Source: Ignavibacteria bacterium
Lineage (GTDB): Bacteria; Bacteroidota; Ignavibacteria; Kapaibacteriales; UBA4661
Assembly: GCA_013298375.1 (NCBI GenBank)
Contig: JAAFHM010000062.1
Span: 1 to 14,486 of the forward strand
Direction of reading: 5' to 3'
Length of the DNA stretch: 14,486 bases
The translations under genes and the position numbers were made by a program. Of this stretch, positions 13,767-14,486 are shown in pieces. How positions within the stretch are numbered: the stretch's first letter is position 1; each line of letters starts with the position of its first letter. The notes below the pieces were generated by a model. It saw nothing but the letters and a program-made list of their open reading frames with translations. It had not been told where the DNA came from and did no database searches.

Positions 13767-14441
13767 ATGATGTTAAAAACCCTACGCTCTGTTCTGCCAG
13801 ATGTTATCATATGCTTAAACGGGGTTCTTCCGGAGTCCCATATTTTTCATCAACTACGTCCTATCCCCATAGCCGCAGCAGATGGAGCGGCAATAAAGTT
13901 GCGCGAAAAGGATATATTACCTCAGTACATTATTGGTGATTTAGACTCGCTTGCACACGAATTATCAGAATGGCGGCAGCACAAGCAGATTCATATTCAC
14001 GAGGTCAGCGATCAAAACCAGACAGATTTTGAAAAAACATTAGACTTTATTATCGAACAGCATTGTGATTCGGCTCTAATACTGGGAATGCACGGAGGCG
14101 AATTTGACCATACCTTGAATAATTGGAGCATTCTCATTCGATATGGCAGAAGAAAAAACCTTGCTGTGTATGAGGCAGGAAAAATGGCTTTGCCTATTTA
14201 TGAATCTGTTCAACTGACCGTACGGCAGGGAGATATGATTTCTCTTATCCCACAACCAAGCGCCATCCTCACAACCCAAGGGCTTGAATGGAACCTTTAC
14301 AATGAAGAACTTGCCTTAGGAAGTAGGGAAGGAGCGAGAAATCAAGCAGTGAGTGAGACCATTACCATATATCTTCACTCCGGTTCATTACTGCTCTTTC
14401 TGAAAACAGAGTTACCGTATATGCTTGCCGTATCAACCTAA
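13767..14441 (+). CDS. thiN: Thiamine pyrophosphokinase
   Basis: A 224-residue enzyme that transfers pyrophosphate from ATP to thiamine, giving the cofactor thiamine diphosphate. Family landmarks are AAADGAA (36-42), YIIGDLDS (54-61) with the metal-binding aspartates, DQNQTDFEK (82-90) and GGEFDHTLNN (110-119), all in the N-terminal catalytic domain. The C-terminal half is the thiamine-binding beta domain (LIPQPS, TTQGLEWNLYNEEL). Two ATGs occur in tandem at 13767 and 13770; either may be used. There is no clear Shine-Dalgarno, and no TPP riboswitch signature is seen in the leader, which instead contains a parS site eight bases upstream. Length is normal for the bacterial family. Confidence 0.94.
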   Translation: MMLKTLRSVLPDVIICLNGVLPESHIFHQLRPIPIAAADGAAIKLREKDILPQYIIGDLDSLAHELSEWRQHKQIHIHEVSDQNQTDFEKTLDFIIEQHCDSALILGMHGGEFDHTLNNWSILIRYGRRKNLAVYEAGKMALPIYESVQLTVRQGDMISLIPQPSAILTTQGLEWNLYNEELALGSREGARNQAVSETITIYLHSGSLLLFLKTELPYMLAVST

Positions 14442-14456
14442 ACGAACGTATTTGGG

Positions 14457-14486
14457 ATGAATTTGCCCTATGAATACTCGCCATTT
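14457..14486 (+). CDS. Possible start of a gene cut by the right edge
   Basis: An ATG 15 bp after the thiamine pyrophosphokinase stop opens a frame of ten codons (MNLPYEYSPF) that runs off the window. A second ATG at 14473 is in another frame. Ten residues cannot identify a product. Confidence 0.25.
   Translation, partial: MNLPYEYSPF

Overview
The window looks like chromosomal DNA of a Gram-negative bacterium of the Bacteroidota/Chlorobiota/Ignavibacteriota (FCB) group. The basis is a type III glutamine synthetase next to an AsnC/Lrp regulator, ADP-heptose-type glycosyltransferase and lipoprotein genes that imply an outer membrane, a mostly weak or absent Shine-Dalgarno signal, and three promoter candidates with a TTG-N20-TAnnTTTG-like layout. 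This is inference from gene content; no ribosomal RNA gene is present to fix the taxonomy. Two consensus ParB-binding (parS) sites and mnmE, a gene often close to oriC, suggest the region is origin-proximal.

Layout. Bases 1-72 hold the first 24 codons of an IS66-type transposase running off the left edge (minus strand), followed by about 270 bp of non-coding DNA with small palindromes. On the minus strand (341-4650) come a tiny Pro/Gly/Arg-rich exported protein, a rhodanese-dtd pair, and an AsnC regulator followed by a type III glutamine synthetase (probable nitrogen operon). mnmE (4765-6132, plus) diverges from the AsnC gene and converges on a secreted TPR protein (6157-7410, minus). Next on the minus strand is a lineage-specific pair of exported unknown proteins (7499-9258) ending in a clear intrinsic terminator.

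The 478 bp without a protein gene (9259-9736) is the most unusual part. It contains an approximately 165-nt nested inverted repeat that would fold, as minus-strand RNA, into a long structured leader with two mutually exclusive terminator-like hairpins just ahead of the 9258 gene. It also holds a plus-strand element with the conserved core of SRP (4.5S) RNA but an abnormal apical loop, and a strong terminator for the heptosyltransferase-like gene at 9737-10837.

That glycosyltransferase lies behind an SPFH/stomatin-like membrane protein gene (10908-11831). To the right, on the plus strand, are an RmlD-like sugar-nucleotide reductase, a GNAT acetyltransferase, a thiamine pyrophosphokinase and perhaps the start of a further gene at the edge. 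The parS sites lie at 11956-11971, in the divergent gap between the SPFH and RmlD-like genes, and at 13743-13758, eight bases before the thiamine pyrophosphokinase start. I see no CRISPR array, tRNA or rRNA. The best candidates for something undescribed are the structured RNA upstream of the unknown exported pair and the atypical SRP-like RNA.
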